64,000 nt of DNA from Glaciecola siphonariae (GCF_042652645.1 NZ_JBHSGU010000029.1:124001-188000), one strand, 5' to 3'. Numbered from the stretch's first letter, positions 17,687-27,726 are shown. Notes: generated from the sequence alone by a model not told the origin. Numbers and translations are program-made.

Positions 17687-19240
17687 ATGGACAATCGAGT
17701 CATAATATTTGATACCACATTGCGCGATGGCGAACAGGCCTTGCCGGCAAGCCTAAGTGGCCGTGAAAAATTACAAATTGCGCTGATGCTCGAACGTTTA
17801 GGTGTAGACGTGATTGAGGCAGGTTTTCCCGTTTCTTCACCTGGCGATTTTAAATCGGTGCAGCTCATTGCCAAAGAAGTAAAGAAGGCAACCATTTGCG
17901 GTTTGTCGCGGGCATTGGAAAAAGACATTGATGCATGTGGTGAAGCGCTCAGCGTTGCCGAAAAATTTCGGATTCATACCTTTATCGCGACATCTGATAT
18001 TCATGTAGATACAAAATTAAGGAAATCTCAAGACGAAGTAGTCGAGATGGCGGTTAAAGCCATTGCGCATGCTAGAAAATACACCAACGACGTGGAGTTT
18101 TCGTGTGAAGATGCAGGCCGCACGCATATCGATTACTTATGCCGTATGGTCGAAGCGGCCATAAAAGCAGGTGCAACGACGGTTAATATTCCTGACACCG
18201 TGGGTTATACCATACCGTCGGAATTTGGCAGCACTATTGAAAATCTATTTAATCGGGTGCCAAACATAGACCAAGCCGTGATTTCAGTGCATTGCCACAA
18301 CGATTTAGGCTTAGCCGTAGCTAACTCGTTAAGCGCCATCCAATACGGGGCGCGTCAGGTAGAATGCACCATTAACGGCATTGGTGAGCGCGCGGGTAAC
18401 TGCTCACTAGAAGAGATTGTGATGGCGCTAAAAACCCGCGAAAGTTTGTTAAATTTGCAAACCGGCATTAACACCCAAGAAATTAGCAAAACATCAAAAT
18501 TAGTCAGTCAGCTTTGCAATATGCCCGTGCAGGCTAATAAAGCCATTGTGGGTGCAAACGCATTTAGTCACTCATCTGGCATCCACCAAGACGGCGTGCT
18601 TAAAGGTCAAAACACCTACGAAATCATGACGCCAGAAAGCGTGGGCATCAATAAGAATAACCTCAACCTTACCTCGCGCTCTGGTCGACACGTGATTAAG
18701 CATCGACTCACCGAGCTTGGTTACGGGCCAGCGGAGTACGATCTTGACGAGGTGTATGCGTCATTTTTGCGTTTGGCTGACAAAAAAGGGCAGGTTTTTG
18801 ATTATGATCTTGAGGCGCTATTGTTTTTTAATCAACAAAAGCATGAACATGCGTTTTATAAGCTTCATTACCTCCATGCCACCTCGGGTCATAACATTAT
18901 TCCCTCAGCAACCGTCACGATTGAAGCGGGAGACGACAAAATCACTGAATCGGCCACAGGAAATGGACCTGTAGACGCAGCATTTAATGCTATTATTCAG
19001 GCCATAAAAGGGCACGACTTAGAAATCGTCGATTTCAAGCTCGACTCCAAAGGTGAAGGCGCAGACGCATTGGCCCAGGTGAGCGTAATAGTAGAATATA
19101 AGCATCGCCGTTTTAACGGTATTGGCCTGGCTACGGACATCGTTGAGGCCGGCGTAAAATCATTGATATTTGTGCTAAACAACATGTATTTAGCAGACCA
19201 AATTGACCAACAAAAACAAGAAAAGATAGCAGGAGTATAG
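17687..19240 (+). CDS. leuA: 2-isopropylmalate synthase
   Basis: LeuA condenses acetyl-CoA with 2-oxoisovalerate, the committed step of leucine synthesis. With the start used here the product is 517 residues, close to E. coli LeuA. It opens with VIIFDTTLRDGEQALPAS, the catalytic DRE-TIM barrel motif, and contains the metal-ligand motif SVHCHNDLG. A C-terminal allosteric domain (about residues 390-517) is present. I chose the ATG at 17687 because AAAGGA lies eight bases upstream. An ATG at 17678 sits directly against that Shine-Dalgarno. It heads leuABCD and is controlled by the leader attenuator. Confidence 0.97.
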   Translation: MDNRVIIFDTTLRDGEQALPASLSGREKLQIALMLERLGVDVIEAGFPVSSPGDFKSVQLIAKEVKKATICGLSRALEKDIDACGEALSVAEKFRIHTFIATSDIHVDTKLRKSQDEVVEMAVKAIAHARKYTNDVEFSCEDAGRTHIDYLCRMVEAAIKAGATTVNIPDTVGYTIPSEFGSTIENLFNRVPNIDQAVISVHCHNDLGLAVANSLSAIQYGARQVECTINGIGERAGNCSLEEIVMALKTRESLLNLQTGINTQEISKTSKLVSQLCNMPVQANKAIVGANAFSHSSGIHQDGVLKGQNTYEIMTPESVGINKNNLNLTSRSGRHVIKHRLTELGYGPAEYDLDEVYASFLRLADKKGQVFDYDLEALLFFNQQKHEHAFYKLHYLHATSGHNIIPSATVTIEAGDDKITESATGNGPVDAAFNAIIQAIKGHDLEIVDFKLDSKGEGADALAQVSVIVEYKHRRFNGIGLATDIVEAGVKSLIFVLNNMYLADQIDQQKQEKIAGV

Positions 19241-19241
19241 A

Positions 19242-20336
19242 ATGACGCGTCACAACATTGCCGTATTAGCCGGCGACGGTATTGGGCCAGAGGTCATGCG
19301 CGAAGCGAACAAAGTGCTCGATGCCGTAGCGGCACAATGTGGCTTTGAGCTTGTCCGACAAGACTATGCTGTAGGTGGCTATGCCATTGATCATCATGGC
19401 AAGGCCCTTCCCAACGAGACTTTAAAAGGCTGTGAAAACGCCGATGCGATCCTGTTTGGCTCTATCGGAGGTCCTAAGTGGGACAGTTTACCGCTAGAGC
19501 AACGTCCTGAAAGGGCGGCGCTGTTGACGCTCCGCAGTCATTTTGATTTGTTTAGCAATTTGCGCCCTGCCCGCATTTATCCCGGTTTAGAAGCCTTATC
19601 TCCTCTTCGAATCGATATTGCAAAAAGCGGTGTAGATGTTCTAGTTGTGAGAGAATTGACCTCTGGTATTTATTTTGGTCAGCCCAAAGGAATAGACGGT
19701 GAGGGCGAGGCACAAAACGCATTTGACACCATGCGCTATTCTCGCAAAGAGATTCGACGTATTGCTCATTCGGCGTTTAATGCCGCTAGCAAACGTAACA
19801 ACAAAGTCACATCGGTCGACAAAGCCAATGTATTAGTCAGTAGTCGCTTATGGCGCGAAGTAGTAGAGGATGTTGCCAAAGACTATCCGAATGTAAGTTT
19901 GGAGCATATCTATATTGATAACGCGACGATGCAACTTATTGCCAACCCTTCACAGTTTGACGTGATGCTGTGTTCTAATTTGTTCGGCGATATATTGTCA
20001 GATGAATGCGCCATTATCACCGGCTCTATGGGGCTATTGCCCTCAGCGAGTATCAATGCAGACGGCTTTGGTATGTATGAGCCTGCCGGTGGCTCTGCCC
20101 CCGACATTGCGGGCAAAGGAATCGCCAATCCCATCGCGCAAATTCTTTCAGCGGCGATGATGTTAAAATTCTCTTTAAACGAAGAAAAAGCCGCCAGTAT
20201 CATTGAAGACGCCGTGACCAAAACTTTGATGGACGGTATACTGACCGGCGAATTATTACCAAAAGACCAGCGTGAACATGCAAAGAGCACCTCTGAAGTG
20301 GGTGATTATGTTGTATCCGTGATTCAGGGGAAGTAA
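19242..20336 (+). CDS. leuB: 3-isopropylmalate dehydrogenase
   Basis: LeuB oxidises and decarboxylates 3-isopropylmalate to 2-oxoisocaproate using NAD+. The 364-residue product contains AGDGIGPEVM at the start, LLTLRSHFDLFSNLRPAR near residue 90, and the metal and NAD motifs LFGDILSDE and GSAPDIAGK. All are diagnostic of the family. It starts one base after the leuA stop codon and abuts leuC, so it is translationally linked to both. Confidence 0.98.
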   Translation: MTRHNIAVLAGDGIGPEVMREANKVLDAVAAQCGFELVRQDYAVGGYAIDHHGKALPNETLKGCENADAILFGSIGGPKWDSLPLEQRPERAALLTLRSHFDLFSNLRPARIYPGLEALSPLRIDIAKSGVDVLVVRELTSGIYFGQPKGIDGEGEAQNAFDTMRYSRKEIRRIAHSAFNAASKRNNKVTSVDKANVLVSSRLWREVVEDVAKDYPNVSLEHIYIDNATMQLIANPSQFDVMLCSNLFGDILSDECAIITGSMGLLPSASINADGFGMYEPAGGSAPDIAGKGIANPIAQILSAAMMLKFSLNEEKAASIIEDAVTKTLMDGILTGELLPKDQREHAKSTSEVGDYVVSVIQGK

Positions 20337-21737
20337 ATGTCTAAAACGCTTTATCAAAAAATTGTAGATGCACATTTAGTTGACAGTATCGGCGAAGATT
20401 TACTGTTATATATCGACCGTCATCTGATTCACGAAGTGACCACACCTCAGGCCTTTGCAGGACTAGCTGAGAAAAACCGTAAAGTGCGTCGACCCGATTT
20501 AACCTTCGGCACAATGGATCACAGTATTTCTACTCGCTCTTTAGCGATTGATGCCTGTGGACCGCAAAACGAGCTTCAACTCAATACACTGGCAGCCAAC
20601 TGCGCCAAATACGGCATTGAGCTTTATCCGGTAGGCCACAAAAATCAGGGCATTGTTCACGTTATTGGGCCACAACTTGGCTTGATTCAACCAGGAATGA
20701 CCGTAGTTTGCGGCGATTCACATACCGCTACTCATGGCGCCTTCGGTGCATTGGCGTTTGGCATCGGCACCTCGCAAGTAGAGCACGTGCTTGCCACCCA
20801 AACACTTAAGCAATCGCGCGCCAAAAGCATGTTAGTGAATGTTGAGGGTAAACTTGGCTTAGGTGTTACTGCCAAAGATATTATCTTAGCGATCATTGGT
20901 AAAATTGGGCATGCGGGTGCAACCGGGCATGTCATCGAATATGCGGGCAGTGCAATATCTGCGCTTTCGATGGAACAGCGCATGACCGTGTGCAATATGA
21001 GTATAGAAGCTGGCGCCAAAGCAGGCCTGATTGCACCAGATGACAAAACCTATGCCTACATAAAGGGCAGAGAGTTTGCGCCGAGTGACAAAGATTGGGA
21101 CGCCGCCTTAGCCCATTGGCAAACGTTACACTCTGACGACGGCGCTCACTTTGACACCGTTGTAAATTTAAATGCTGACGACATCGCACCACAAATTACA
21201 TGGGGCACTAATCCTGGACAAGTTATCGCCGTAAATCAGACCGTCCCGTCTCCAGATGATTTTGATGACCCTATCGTAAAAGCCTCAGCAATTAAAGCGC
21301 TGAAGTACATGGGACTTACGCCCGGACAAGCGTTAACCGACATAGATGTATCTCACGTCTTTATTGGTTCATGTACCAACAGCCGCATCGAAGATTTGCG
21401 AGCGGCAGCAGCGGTTGCTAAACAAGGAAAAGTTAAAAGCAGCGTGACCGCCATCGTCGTGCCCGGCTCCGTTGCCGTAAAGGCGCAAGCAGAACAAGAA
21501 CAGCTCGATAAAATCTTTATAGACGCTGGATTTGAATGGCGCTTACCCGGTTGCTCCATGTGCTTAGGCATGAATGACGATGTGCTGAACGACCAAGACC
21601 GCTGTGCATCAACCAGCAACCGAAACTTTGAGGGGCGTCAGGGACGTGGTGCCCGTACACATTTGGTAAGCCCTGAAATGGCTGCCGCAGCGGCTATCAC
21701 GGGCAAATTTGCCGATGTTAGGTCTTTTGACGCCTAA
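20337..21737 (+). CDS. leuC: 3-isopropylmalate dehydratase large subunit
   Basis: LeuC is the iron-sulfur subunit that isomerises 2- to 3-isopropylmalate together with LeuD. The 466-residue product has the three cluster cysteines in IGSCTNSR and PGCSMCLGMN, and VCGDSHTATHGAFGALAFG near residue 125. Its ATG directly follows the leuB stop codon and an AGGGGAA Shine-Dalgarno lies in the end of leuB. Confidence 0.98.
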   Translation: MSKTLYQKIVDAHLVDSIGEDLLLYIDRHLIHEVTTPQAFAGLAEKNRKVRRPDLTFGTMDHSISTRSLAIDACGPQNELQLNTLAANCAKYGIELYPVGHKNQGIVHVIGPQLGLIQPGMTVVCGDSHTATHGAFGALAFGIGTSQVEHVLATQTLKQSRAKSMLVNVEGKLGLGVTAKDIILAIIGKIGHAGATGHVIEYAGSAISALSMEQRMTVCNMSIEAGAKAGLIAPDDKTYAYIKGREFAPSDKDWDAALAHWQTLHSDDGAHFDTVVNLNADDIAPQITWGTNPGQVIAVNQTVPSPDDFDDPIVKASAIKALKYMGLTPGQALTDIDVSHVFIGSCTNSRIEDLRAAAAVAKQGKVKSSVTAIVVPGSVAVKAQAEQEQLDKIFIDAGFEWRLPGCSMCLGMNDDVLNDQDRCASTSNRNFEGRQGRGARTHLVSPEMAAAAAITGKFADVRSFDA

Positions 21738-21786
21738 GCGCTCAACTGCCATAAACAAAGACCTAGCGTTATTCATTGGAGAAAGT

Positions 21787-22386
21787 ATGAGCGAAATCAA
21801 CACCATCACGGGGCGCGCTGCGCCTCTTGACCAAGCTAATGTCGACACCGACCAAATCATTCCGAAGCAATTTTTAACTGGCGTTACTCGTAGCGGCTAC
21901 GGTAAGCACTTGTTTCATGACTGGCGCTATTTAGACCAACACGAAAGCGTGCTCAACCCCGACTTTAGTTTAAATCAAGCTATTCATAAGGGCGCCAGCG
22001 TTTTGCTCACCCGCGAAAACTTTGGGTGTGGTTCGAGTCGAGAACATGCGCCTTGGGCACTCGCTGACTATGGCTTTAAAGCCATTATCGCCGTTAGCTT
22101 TGCCGATATTTTCTATGGCAACTGCATCAACAATCAATTGCTTCCCGTTACACTCTCATCGGCTCATATGGACCAGTTGTTCGAGATTGTTTTACATGCC
22201 CCTGATACCGATATTCATATCGACCTGCCCGCGCAGACCGTAAGCTGCAAAGAGCTTAGCTTTGCATTTGATATTGCCGAGCACCATAAAACCAATTTGC
22301 TAAAAGGCCTTGATGCCATTGGGCAAACCTTGGAGCTCGACGCTAAAATATCGGACTTTGAACAAACTCGGCAAATTTGGCTTTAA
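21787..22386 (+). CDS. leuD: 3-isopropylmalate dehydratase small subunit
   Basis: LeuD is the small partner of LeuC. The 199-residue product has LDQANVDTDQIIPKQFL near the N-terminus and NFGCGSSREHAPWAL near residue 78, the swivel-domain motifs of the family. I start it at ATG 21787 (MSEINTITGRAAPLD), with GGAGAAAGT just upstream. An open frame extends 78 bases further up but matches nothing in homologues. It is the last gene of the operon, 49 bases after leuC. Confidence 0.97.
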   Translation: MSEINTITGRAAPLDQANVDTDQIIPKQFLTGVTRSGYGKHLFHDWRYLDQHESVLNPDFSLNQAIHKGASVLLTRENFGCGSSREHAPWALADYGFKAIIAVSFADIFYGNCINNQLLPVTLSSAHMDQLFEIVLHAPDTDIHIDLPAQTVSCKELSFAFDIAEHHKTNLLKGLDAIGQTLELDAKISDFEQTRQIWL

Positions 22387-22486
22387 AAAAAACCAGAACA
22401 GCCGATAATTTTGATATAAACATTATGCGAGTTAATGCACTGCTTTTTGTAGCCTAGCGCTTAAAAACAGCAACGCGTCAAAAGAT

Positions 22487-23713
22487 ATGAATCAAATCGT
22501 CAACATCGAAAACGTTAAAATTGGCATGTACCTGCTGCGTATAAGCGCATGTAGCACCAATCTTGAGGTTAAAAGCCAAGGCTTGATTAAATCGAGCGGT
22601 ACCATCGCAAGCTTAAAGCGCCGCGGTGTAGAGTCTATTGAAATAGACTTAGATAAAAGCGTGCATGCGCAAAAGAAAAGCAAAGCTGCTGATAGCACAA
22701 ATGACGTTGAGAGCGACGTCCCTGATGTTAGCCTGACAGCGCCGCGCCCAAAACCATTTGTTAAACTTACCTTTGAGCAACAACAGGCCCACCTAGCAAA
22801 AGCTGACAAACTCTATACGCAAGCAAGAAGCGCACAAACACGCTTTATGAAGCAACTGCGCACTGCAGATTCGCCCGATTTTGATGCGCTCAATCATGTC
22901 TGCCAAGATATCATTGATTCGGTGTTCGAAAATCCTGAGGCATTAAGTTGCTTGGTGATGTTAAAAGACACCAATGACTATTTGGTGGAGCATTCACTTA
23001 ATTGTTCAATTTTGATGAGTCTGTTTGCACGTCACCGGAATTTTTCTCAGGCGGATATTGAAGACTTCACAATGGCTGGCTTGTTAATGGACGTAGGAAT
23101 GACCTTACTTCCGCAAGACTTAGGCAGTCGCTCAGACGAGTTTTCACCTGCCGACATTGTACTGATGCAAACCCATGTCGATATTGGTATTGAGGTGATT
23201 GAACGCTTCGCAGACGTGCCTCCTATGGTTTACGATATTATTAAAAATCATCATGAACGCATTGACGGCAGCGGTTATCCAAAACAGAAAACGGCTGAAC
23301 AAATTTCAGAGTATGCTCAGATGGCGGGTATTGTGGATTGTTATGATGCCATGATAACGGATAGAGCCTATCGCTCTTCAATGTCATCACAGGAAGTGCT
23401 TGAGACCCTCAGCGCAAATCCAGCATTCTCGTCTGACTTGGTACAGTCTTTTATTGAAGCAATCGGTTTATATCCAGTTGGCTCACTGGTACATCTGAAA
23501 AGCGAGAAGCTTGCGATTGTGGTTCAAAAACATAAAGACAACCCACTTAAACCTCGCGTAATGAGCTTTTACAGCATACGCAACAAACATCATGCTGAAG
23601 TGAAAATAATCGACCTTACAAAATCTTCCGATAAGATTTTAGGGGCGGTGCGACCCGAAGAATTTGACCTTAATTTATCGAAATTCTTTAAGTCAGTGCT
23701 GTTTCAGGGATAG
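22487..23713 (+). CDS. DUF3391/HD-GYP domain protein with altered HD motif
   Basis: HD-GYP proteins normally hydrolyse cyclic di-GMP. The 408-residue product has a DUF3391 domain at the N-terminus (about residues 1-130, starting IVNIENVKIGMYLL) and an HD-GYP domain after it. The GYP part is intact (HHERIDGSGYP, residues 255-265). The canonical HDIGK is replaced by MDVGM at residues 201-205, so the metal-binding histidine and the lysine are both methionine. Enzyme activity is therefore doubtful. It could be a binding or scaffold protein. It lies 100 bases after leuD and faces a gene with the same N-terminal domain. Confidence 0.9.
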   Translation: MNQIVNIENVKIGMYLLRISACSTNLEVKSQGLIKSSGTIASLKRRGVESIEIDLDKSVHAQKKSKAADSTNDVESDVPDVSLTAPRPKPFVKLTFEQQQAHLAKADKLYTQARSAQTRFMKQLRTADSPDFDALNHVCQDIIDSVFENPEALSCLVMLKDTNDYLVEHSLNCSILMSLFARHRNFSQADIEDFTMAGLLMDVGMTLLPQDLGSRSDEFSPADIVLMQTHVDIGIEVIERFADVPPMVYDIIKNHHERIDGSGYPKQKTAEQISEYAQMAGIVDCYDAMITDRAYRSSMSSQEVLETLSANPAFSSDLVQSFIEAIGLYPVGSLVHLKSEKLAIVVQKHKDNPLKPRVMSFYSIRNKHHAEVKIIDLTKSSDKILGAVRPEEFDLNLSKFFKSVLFQG

Positions 23714-23895
23714 CGTTTAAGCGCTGAAGATAAAACGACCTTCCTGCTGCATTGCATTCCAAACGGGCTACAACACTAAAAGGCGACTCGCCTCGTTGGT
23801 GACTTTGGTTGCGGGCATATCCGTTATAAAGTCAAATGCGACTTACCTAAACGGTGACTCGAAAAGTTTGGGGTATGTTCAAATGTAAAAGCATG

Positions 23896-23919
23896 CGCGC
23901 ACATGGATGTGCGCGTTTG
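23896..23919. terminator. Bidirectional terminator between convergent genes
   Basis: CGCGCACAT (23896-23904) pairs with ATGTGCGCG (23907-23915) and is followed by TTTGACTTT on the plus strand and by CATGCTTTTACATTT on the minus strand. It separates the convergent HD-GYP and GspB-like genes. Confidence 0.75.
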
Positions 23920-23947
23920 ACTTTGTAACCGCCCGTACGAGCAGAAA

Positions 23948-25312
23948 CTACCAGTCCGACAAGGCATTCATTGAAAAGGTCTCACCTTTAAATGCCAATA
24001 GGATTTTTTCAGGTTGAATTTCAACTATCGCCAGGCCGTCTTCAATAAAGTCGCCCTCTGATAAGCGCAGCCCGTTAACCCTCACCCATCTGTCTTGTGG
24101 GTCAGACGCGTACATATGCGCACTAAAACTCATTGAGGGCATATCAACTAGAATACCCGCGGGTAATTGGTCAATTCGTGGCGTATCTTTACGCTGAGTG
24201 CGAAGATCAAATTGTGCCGGTGCGGGAGCTCGCTCAAGCGCAATTAAATCGTTTGCATCATAACTTGCTGGTGGTGGAATAATATCGCCTTGCGACTGCT
24301 GCTGAGCTTCTAGCTGCGCGGCGACCTGATTCACACGACGCAGCAGCTCCGGCGATAGCACTTCTTCAGTGCTGTCGGAACTTGGGCTTTGCGGCTCATC
24401 GTTTGTTGTCATTGAAGCAGTATTCGAGGCGATGTTGAGCGTATCGTCAGCACCATAGCCAAGCACAGTTTCACCTTCATTGAGCACGACTCCGTTTATA
24501 CTCTGATAGCTTTTAGGAGCAAGGTCTGGCTCGGCGCTCGAGGTTGGCGCATCATCAGATGCATTTACGGCTTCTTCAAAAGGCTCACTTTGCTGTGCAA
24601 TTGCTGCTTGCTCACCTGCAACTTGCTGATTTTGGCTTGCTTGTTGTGAACTCGACTGGTCATCTGATTGAGACGCTTGAACTTCTGGACTGTTTGTTTG
24701 CGGGAGCTGCTGTGCAACGCCCTCTTCTGTAAAGTCTTCAAGCTTATGTTGTGCACTTTGACGCATATTGACAATATTTGAAGGCTCAACACTAGACAGC
24801 CATTGCGGAATATTCATCAGGGCAAAGCCCAAACAAAAACCCACAAAGCTTATTGTTACCAACAATCCATAGGGCCGCACAAACAAACGCCACTTTGAGG
24901 GCATATCGTCAATGGCAGGCATAAATAACGAACGATGAAACTGCTGTGATAACTGACGGTCAACTGTGGCGCTTTTTTTATCTTGCGCCATTAAACGCTG
25001 AGTAGCAGATTGGCCGGCGGATGCTTGCCGATGTTCGACTACCGCATCTGGCTTTGCCGGTGCAGCGCTTTGCGTAGTCTTGTCGGGTAAGGAGTTGTCA
25101 GGGCCTGAATTGTCGGTTTCAAAGCCCTCTATCTCAAGGCTTTGCGCCTCATCAACCTCCACCAACATCACGCCCATTTCTTTCAGGCCTTTTATCATGG
25201 CCTCAGACCTGACCATGCCCACCCTTCTTATTTTAACCGGTCCGCGTTGTTCAATAACCTGCGTAATCATCATGCCCGGTTTAAGCGCTTCGGTCGCCAC
25301 CTGCTTAAGCAT
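23948..25312 (-). CDS. GspB-like type II secretion protein with DUF3391-like N-terminus
   Basis: GspB proteins work with the GspA ATPase in type II secretion, helping insert the outer-membrane secretin. The 454-residue product ends with a GspB-type domain (about residues 375-454, with LPAGILVDMPSMSFSAHMY and WVRVNGLRLSEGDFI). A single membrane span lies near residues 147-167, and a long Gln/Ser-rich linker follows. Unusually, the first 60 residues (VATEALKPGMMITQVI onward) align with the DUF3391 domain of the neighbouring HD-GYP protein. The ATG at 25312 was chosen for its GGAGG Shine-Dalgarno. It overlaps the gspA-like gene by 8 bases. Confidence 0.82.
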   Translation of the reverse strand: MLKQVATEALKPGMMITQVIEQRGPVKIRRVGMVRSEAMIKGLKEMGVMLVEVDEAQSLEIEGFETDNSGPDNSLPDKTTQSAAPAKPDAVVEHRQASAGQSATQRLMAQDKKSATVDRQLSQQFHRSLFMPAIDDMPSKWRLFVRPYGLLVTISFVGFCLGFALMNIPQWLSSVEPSNIVNMRQSAQHKLEDFTEEGVAQQLPQTNSPEVQASQSDDQSSSQQASQNQQVAGEQAAIAQQSEPFEEAVNASDDAPTSSAEPDLAPKSYQSINGVVLNEGETVLGYGADDTLNIASNTASMTTNDEPQSPSSDSTEEVLSPELLRRVNQVAAQLEAQQQSQGDIIPPPASYDANDLIALERAPAPAQFDLRTQRKDTPRIDQLPAGILVDMPSMSFSAHMYASDPQDRWVRVNGLRLSEGDFIEDGLAIVEIQPEKILLAFKGETFSMNALSDW

Positions 25313-26216
25313 AAAGCCCTCCAACAAGCACACCAAAGACTAAGGCGAGCAAAAAACTAATAATGTAGCGTCTGCGCCATTTGGTATGCTGACGCTGACT
25401 TACAATGTCTTCACCTAAGACCTGATAGCTTGCCGACATCATTACCTGATAATCAATAAAGGGGCGCTGCAGCGAGTAGCCTAAACTCATCGCTCTATCG
25501 CACAATAAATTAATGACCCGTGGAATGCCCCCTGAGATGGCAAACAAAAGAGCTAAGGCAGGTTTAGTAAAGGGACTTTGGGGAAGATTCGCCACATTTA
25601 AGCGATGCTCAACATACTGCCCCACCTCTTGTTCAGTCAATGGCAATAGATGATAGCGCGCGGTAACTCGCTGAGCGAGTTGACGTAGCTCGTTTCGACG
25701 CAGCAATTGTTGTAGCTCAGGTTGCCCAATTAATACGACTTTTAAGAGCTTTTCACGGTTGGTCTCTAAATTGGTCAGCAAGCGCAGTTGCTCTAGCACT
25801 TCCGGCAGCAGATGCTGGGCCTCATCGATAATAAGAACCGTATTTTTACCCTGACGGTGATTATTTGCTAAATGGCTTAAAATTGCGTCGGTGTAGGTTT
25901 TCAGGCTGGCCTCATTTGCGCTGTACTGAATATTGAGCTCGTCGCACACAGTTGCCAGAAGCTCAAGTGCCGATAGCGTAGGGTTCAAAATAAGTGCCGT
26001 TTGCGTATTGTCTGACAAGTCCTGCATCAGCTTACGTGAGACTGTGGTTTTGCCAGTACCGACTTCACCGGTTAGCATCACAAAGCCGCCCGACTCTTGC
26101 AATCCAAAGGTTAGGTGCGCCAAGGCTTGTTTATGACGGGTACTCATAAACAAATAATCGGGATTAGGCGCAATTGAAAATGGATTATCCGTTAATCCAA
26201 AGTAGCTTAAATACAC
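25305..26216 (-). CDS. ExeA/GspA-like AAA ATPase
   Basis: This is a membrane-anchored AAA ATPase of the ExeA/GspA family, which partners GspB in type II secretion. The 303-residue product begins MYLSYFGLTDNPFSIAPNP, the typical ExeA start. It has Walker A GEVGTGKTT at residues 50-58, Walker B VLIIDEAQHL near residue 125, and a membrane span near the C-terminus (about residues 285-302). It is shorter than Aeromonas ExeA because no periplasmic peptidoglycan-binding region follows the span. It overlaps the gspB-like gene by 8 bases. Confidence 0.88.
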   Translation of the reverse strand: MYLSYFGLTDNPFSIAPNPDYLFMSTRHKQALAHLTFGLQESGGFVMLTGEVGTGKTTVSRKLMQDLSDNTQTALILNPTLSALELLATVCDELNIQYSANEASLKTYTDAILSHLANNHRQGKNTVLIIDEAQHLLPEVLEQLRLLTNLETNREKLLKVVLIGQPELQQLLRRNELRQLAQRVTARYHLLPLTEQEVGQYVEHRLNVANLPQSPFTKPALALLFAISGGIPRVINLLCDRAMSLGYSLQRPFIDYQVMMSASYQVLGEDIVSQRQHTKWRRRYIISFLLALVFGVLVGGLYA

Positions 26217-26386
26217 AGCAGTTTCTTACATCCAATGCAGTAATGACGGTAACGTTATCACGAAAGTGAAGCGAGTCAATATTGAGACTCTTTTAAGCAA
26301 GAAATTACATAAGTTTTTGGCGAAGATAGTCGCTGATGTGATATTTTACTGAGCATCTGATAACGCCAACGAGCCTCTTTATCAAT

Positions 26387-27622
26387 ATGCAAATATACTT
26401 AGTGGGCGGTGCGGTCCGCGATACTTTACTCAATCGAGAAGTTACCGAGCGCGATTATGTAGTCGTGGGCGCGACGCCTGAACAAATGTTGCGTAAGGGA
26501 TTTACTCAAGTAGGTAAAGACTTCCCGGTGTTTTTGCACCCTTCCACAAAAGAGGAATATGCACTTGCCCGCACTGAGCGCAAACAAGGCCGTGGCTACA
26601 CCGGCTTTGCATGTGATGCATCGCCAACCATCACCCTTGAGCAAGACTTACTAAGACGAGATCTCACTGTTAATGCGATGGCGATGGACGATGAGGGCAA
26701 TATTATTGACCCTTTTAACGGACAACATGACTTGCAACAGCGTGTGTTAAGGCATGTGAGCGAAGCGTTTACCGAAGACCCTCTGCGCGTGCTGAGAGTT
26801 GCCCGCTTTGCTGCGCGCTACCATAGCCTCAGCTTTCATGTACACACTGATACTTTAGATTTAATGCGCCGCATTTCACAAAGCAACGAACTCACATTTT
26901 TAAGTGCCCCGAGGGTCTGGCAAGAAACCGCAAAAGCGCTTCGTGAGGCGCATCCAGATGTTTATTTTACGACCTTAAAGTCAGTAGACGCCCTCAAGCA
27001 CTGGTTTAAAGAGCTCGATAAGCTATGGGGCGTGCCAAACCCTAGCAAATGGCATCCTGAAATCGACACCGGCGTACACACAATGATGGTATTACAACAA
27101 GCGGTAAGCTTATCGGATGACCTCCCCGTGCGTTTTGCAGCCCTCGTGCATGATTTAGGCAAAGCACTTACCGATACAACGCAGTGGCCTGCACATCATG
27201 GGCACGACGATTTAGGTCTTGCTGCGATTAATCAGTTTTGCGACCGATTAGGCGTGCCTAACCAAGCGCATGAACTCGGGCTATTGGTGAGTGAACATCA
27301 TTGCGTGGTTCACCGCATGCTTGAAACATCGCCCGAAAATATTTTACAGGTGTTTGACAAAGCCGACGCATGGCGACGACCAGAGCGATTTTTGCAGCTT
27401 TTATTAGTATGCAAATGTGACTTTTTGGGGCGTAAAAACTTCGCTCAACGGCCTTACCCACAATTTAAGGCTTGGCAAGACTTACTCGCAATATTACAAA
27501 GTGTAGATGTAAAAGCGATTGTTCGTAGCGGTTTAAAAGGCTCACAAATAAAAGACGCGGTACGCAAAGAGCGTTTAGAGATGATTAAACAATTTCTAGC
27601 CAGTGCGCACGGGCTTGCTTAG
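26387..27622 (+). CDS. cca: CCA-adding multifunctional enzyme (tRNA nucleotidyltransferase)
   Basis: Cca adds or repairs the CCA tail of tRNAs. The 411-residue product has the nucleotidyltransferase motif YLVGGAVRD at the N-terminus, a second motif RDLTVNAMA near residue 89, and an HD phosphohydrolase domain with AALVHDLGKA near residue 250. This matches the E. coli enzyme (412 residues), which also has phosphatase and phosphodiesterase activities. It is divergent from the gspAB-like pair. Confidence 0.96.
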   Translation: MQIYLVGGAVRDTLLNREVTERDYVVVGATPEQMLRKGFTQVGKDFPVFLHPSTKEEYALARTERKQGRGYTGFACDASPTITLEQDLLRRDLTVNAMAMDDEGNIIDPFNGQHDLQQRVLRHVSEAFTEDPLRVLRVARFAARYHSLSFHVHTDTLDLMRRISQSNELTFLSAPRVWQETAKALREAHPDVYFTTLKSVDALKHWFKELDKLWGVPNPSKWHPEIDTGVHTMMVLQQAVSLSDDLPVRFAALVHDLGKALTDTTQWPAHHGHDDLGLAAINQFCDRLGVPNQAHELGLLVSEHHCVVHRMLETSPENILQVFDKADAWRRPERFLQLLLVCKCDFLGRKNFAQRPYPQFKAWQDLLAILQSVDVKAIVRSGLKGSQIKDAVRKERLEMIKQFLASAHGLA

Positions 27623-27726
27623 TCGCTCGGTTTATTCAAACTCGGCGAGTGCCGGTGTATTTGGCAAAAGCTTTTACGCGAAACTTAGTGTAAACTCCCG
27701 CACCGATTTATTATAGGAAGTGATTC

